A stretch of 64,000 bases of DNA from GCA-002733465 sp965230525 (GTDB lineage: Bacteria; Pseudomonadota; Gammaproteobacteria; Enterobacterales; Kangiellaceae), in assembly GCA_965230525.1 (NCBI GenBank), contig OZ246008.1:3286001-3350000 (forward strand), given 5' to 3'. The notes beneath the pieces were generated by a model. It did no database searches. It was given only the letters and a program-made list of their open reading frames with translations, and was not told the DNA's origin. Both the position numbers and the translations under genes were made by a program. This document shows, piece after piece, positions 62,801-64,000 of this stretch. Position 1 is the stretch's first letter; every line of letters begins with the position of its first letter.

Positions 62801-63679
62801 ATGCATTCTCATGCTACCCCAGAAAATGACAGCTCAAACCGAATTGGATGGGCTTTCGTTCTTAACCTAAGTTTTACTATCATTGAGTTTATCGGGGGAG
62901 TTCTTACCAATAGTACAGCCATTATGGCGGATGCCATTCATGACTTAGGAGACAGTATTTCCATAGGGTTATCTTGGCTTTTAAACAAACTGGGATCTAA
63001 AGAGGCCGATGAAACCTTTACGTATGGTTACAGACGCTTCACTTTGTTAGGAGCGCTAATCAATGGCGTCGTATTGCTCATCGGGTCGTTTTGGGTCATA
63101 TCGATTGCGATCCCGAAACTGCAAAATCCAGAAATGCCGGTCGTTGAAGGCATGCTAGGGTTGGCCATTTTTGGAGTGCTTGTTAATGGGTTTGCGGCGT
63201 ACAAGCTTAGCCGAGGAAAATCGCTCAATGAAAAAGTACTCAACTGGCATTTATTGGAAGATGTACTTGGCTGGGTTGCGGTTCTAATTCTGTCTATTGT
63301 TTTGATGTTTGTTGAAGTGCCGATTCTCGATCCCATTTTATCATTGGTGTTCACACTTTTTATTCTATTCAATGTAGCTAAAAATCTTGTTTTAACCATT
63401 CAAACTTTTTTACAAGCTACACCAGATAAAAAAGTTCTGAATGAGATCAGAAAATGCCTAGTCAATTTTAATCTGGTAGAAAGCGTTCATCACTTGCATT
63501 TTTGGTCTCTTGATGGCGAGCACCACGTATTAACAGGACATCTTGTTCTGGGCGAGTCTGTCACCGTTGATGCCATACATGAATTGCGAGCAGATATTGA
63601 TGTAGCATTGAAACCCTACAGTTTTAAACACACGACACTCGAGTTTGAGTTTTACGACGATACCTGTCGAGACAGTTAA
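62801..63679 (+). CDS. czcD: CDF family divalent-cation exporter
   Basis: A 292-residue cation diffusion facilitator with six TM segments. TM2 holds ADAIHDLGD and TM5 holds HLLEDVLGW, the two His/Asp pairs that bind the cation. The cytoplasmic C-terminal domain carries HHLHFWSLDGEHH. It exports Zn(II), Co(II) or Cd(II) from the cytoplasm by proton exchange. GGAG precedes ATG 62801. Between the pump stop and this gene lies a GC-rich inverted repeat (gcccc at 62753 and ggggc at 62774) that may end the pump transcript. Confidence 0.82.
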   Translation: MHSHATPENDSSNRIGWAFVLNLSFTIIEFIGGVLTNSTAIMADAIHDLGDSISIGLSWLLNKLGSKEADETFTYGYRRFTLLGALINGVVLLIGSFWVISIAIPKLQNPEMPVVEGMLGLAIFGVLVNGFAAYKLSRGKSLNEKVLNWHLLEDVLGWVAVLILSIVLMFVEVPILDPILSLVFTLFILFNVAKNLVLTIQTFLQATPDKKVLNEIRKCLVNFNLVESVHHLHFWSLDGEHHVLTGHLVLGESVTVDAIHELRADIDVALKPYSFKHTTLEFEFYDDTCRDS

Positions 63680-63718
63680 TATTAAACTCTTAACCATGTA
63701 GATGAATGAGTAAAATTT

Positions 63719-64000
63719 ATGGTTGAATTAACGATCCTTGCTATTGCTTTGAGTCTGGATGCTTTTGCCGTTTCGATTGGGCTTGGTTCACGGTGTCAAT
63801 CCAACGAACGAATGTTAGCCATTCAGTCAGGTCTCTATTTTGGCGTGTTTCAAGGCATTATGCCTATCTTGGGCTACTTAGGTGGTCGGGGGGCCTTGGT
63901 ATGGTTTCAAACTTATACTTCCTGGGTAGCGTCTGGATTACTTTTTCTGATTGGCATGAAGATGATTTATGAATCTTTTGTTGAAGGTATTGAGCAGGGT
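63719..64000 (+). CDS. mntP: MntP-type manganese efflux pump (3' end outside the window)
   Basis: The first 94 residues of a small membrane protein run off the window. It reads VELTILAIALSLDAFAVSIG, then LGSRCQSNERML, then GVFQGIMPILGYLGG, the MntP/YebN pattern with the SLDAFAVS motif in TM1. MntP exports Mn(II). The start is ATG 63719, 39 bases after the CDF gene stop, so it may be in the same transcript. The usual length is ~190 residues. Confidence 0.85.
   Translation, partial: MVELTILAIALSLDAFAVSIGLGSRCQSNERMLAIQSGLYFGVFQGIMPILGYLGGRGALVWFQTYTSWVASGLLFLIGMKMIYESFVEGIEQG

Overview
The window comes from an AT-rich gammaproteobacterium, probably marine. This is inferred from the mixture of CusCBA/CzcCBA-type efflux operons, PII-like/YHS/DUF5676 copper genes, a Shedu protein, a Tn3-family transposase and a membrane-anchored AraC regulator. 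A Kangiellaceae- or Alteromonadales-like host would fit, but the genus cannot be read from the sequence. I saw no rRNA, tRNA or CRISPR array.

Layout. (1) 1-8.2 kb holds ordinary or peripheral genes: the end of a ricin-B-like lectin-domain protein, decayed gene scraps, a pirin, a secreted amidohydrolase, a CPBP protease, a membrane AraC-type regulator and an exported orphan. (2) 8.2-16 kb looks like a mobile or defence island. It has a 21-bp perfect inverted repeat just before a full-length tyrosine recombinase, a 1065-residue exported orphan, a Shedu-type nuclease (SduA) directly behind a second, catalytic-domain-only recombinase, and a small two-TM protein. (3) 16.2-18.5 kb is a lipoprotein with one c-type haem motif. 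(4) 18.7-25.6 kb holds a Tn3-family transposase preceded on the same strand by a SprT-like metalloprotease, an SF2 helicase and a winged-helix protein. A divergent C-protein-like regulator has twin C-box-like palindromes in front of it. I found no restriction-modification genes and no resolvase.

(5) 26-64 kb is a heavy-metal resistance island almost without interruption. It carries three tripartite HME-RND pumps of different sequence class: a Cu/Ag-type CusCBA with tandem CusF domains on the adaptor, a Zn/Co/Cd-type CzcCBA, and a third set with a His/Glu-repeat adaptor. It also has CopC/CopD with two NTF2-like exported proteins; a Cys-rich protein, porin and dihaem cytochrome; MerR plus a CopA ATPase; a cupredoxin, lipoprotein, PII-like, YHS, DUF5676 and methyltransferase cassette; a CadR/PbrR-type MerR with a cation transporter; two DUF411 proteins; an AraC regulator and a fatty-acid hydroxylase-like gene; and finally a CDF exporter and the start of MntP.

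How it works together. Copper and silver would be moved out of the cytoplasm by CopA and expelled from the periplasm by CusCBA, with CopC, DUF411, YHS, cupredoxin and CusF-like domains as carriers. Divalent ions would leave through CadR-controlled transport, CzcCBA, the third pump and the CDF protein. Four small Cys/His-rich exported proteins each open a metal operon. Three promoters with the 19-bp spacer typical of MerR control can be read directly, including one far from any merR gene. Around 44.47 kb two truncated genes meet head-on, marking a past recombination junction inside the island.
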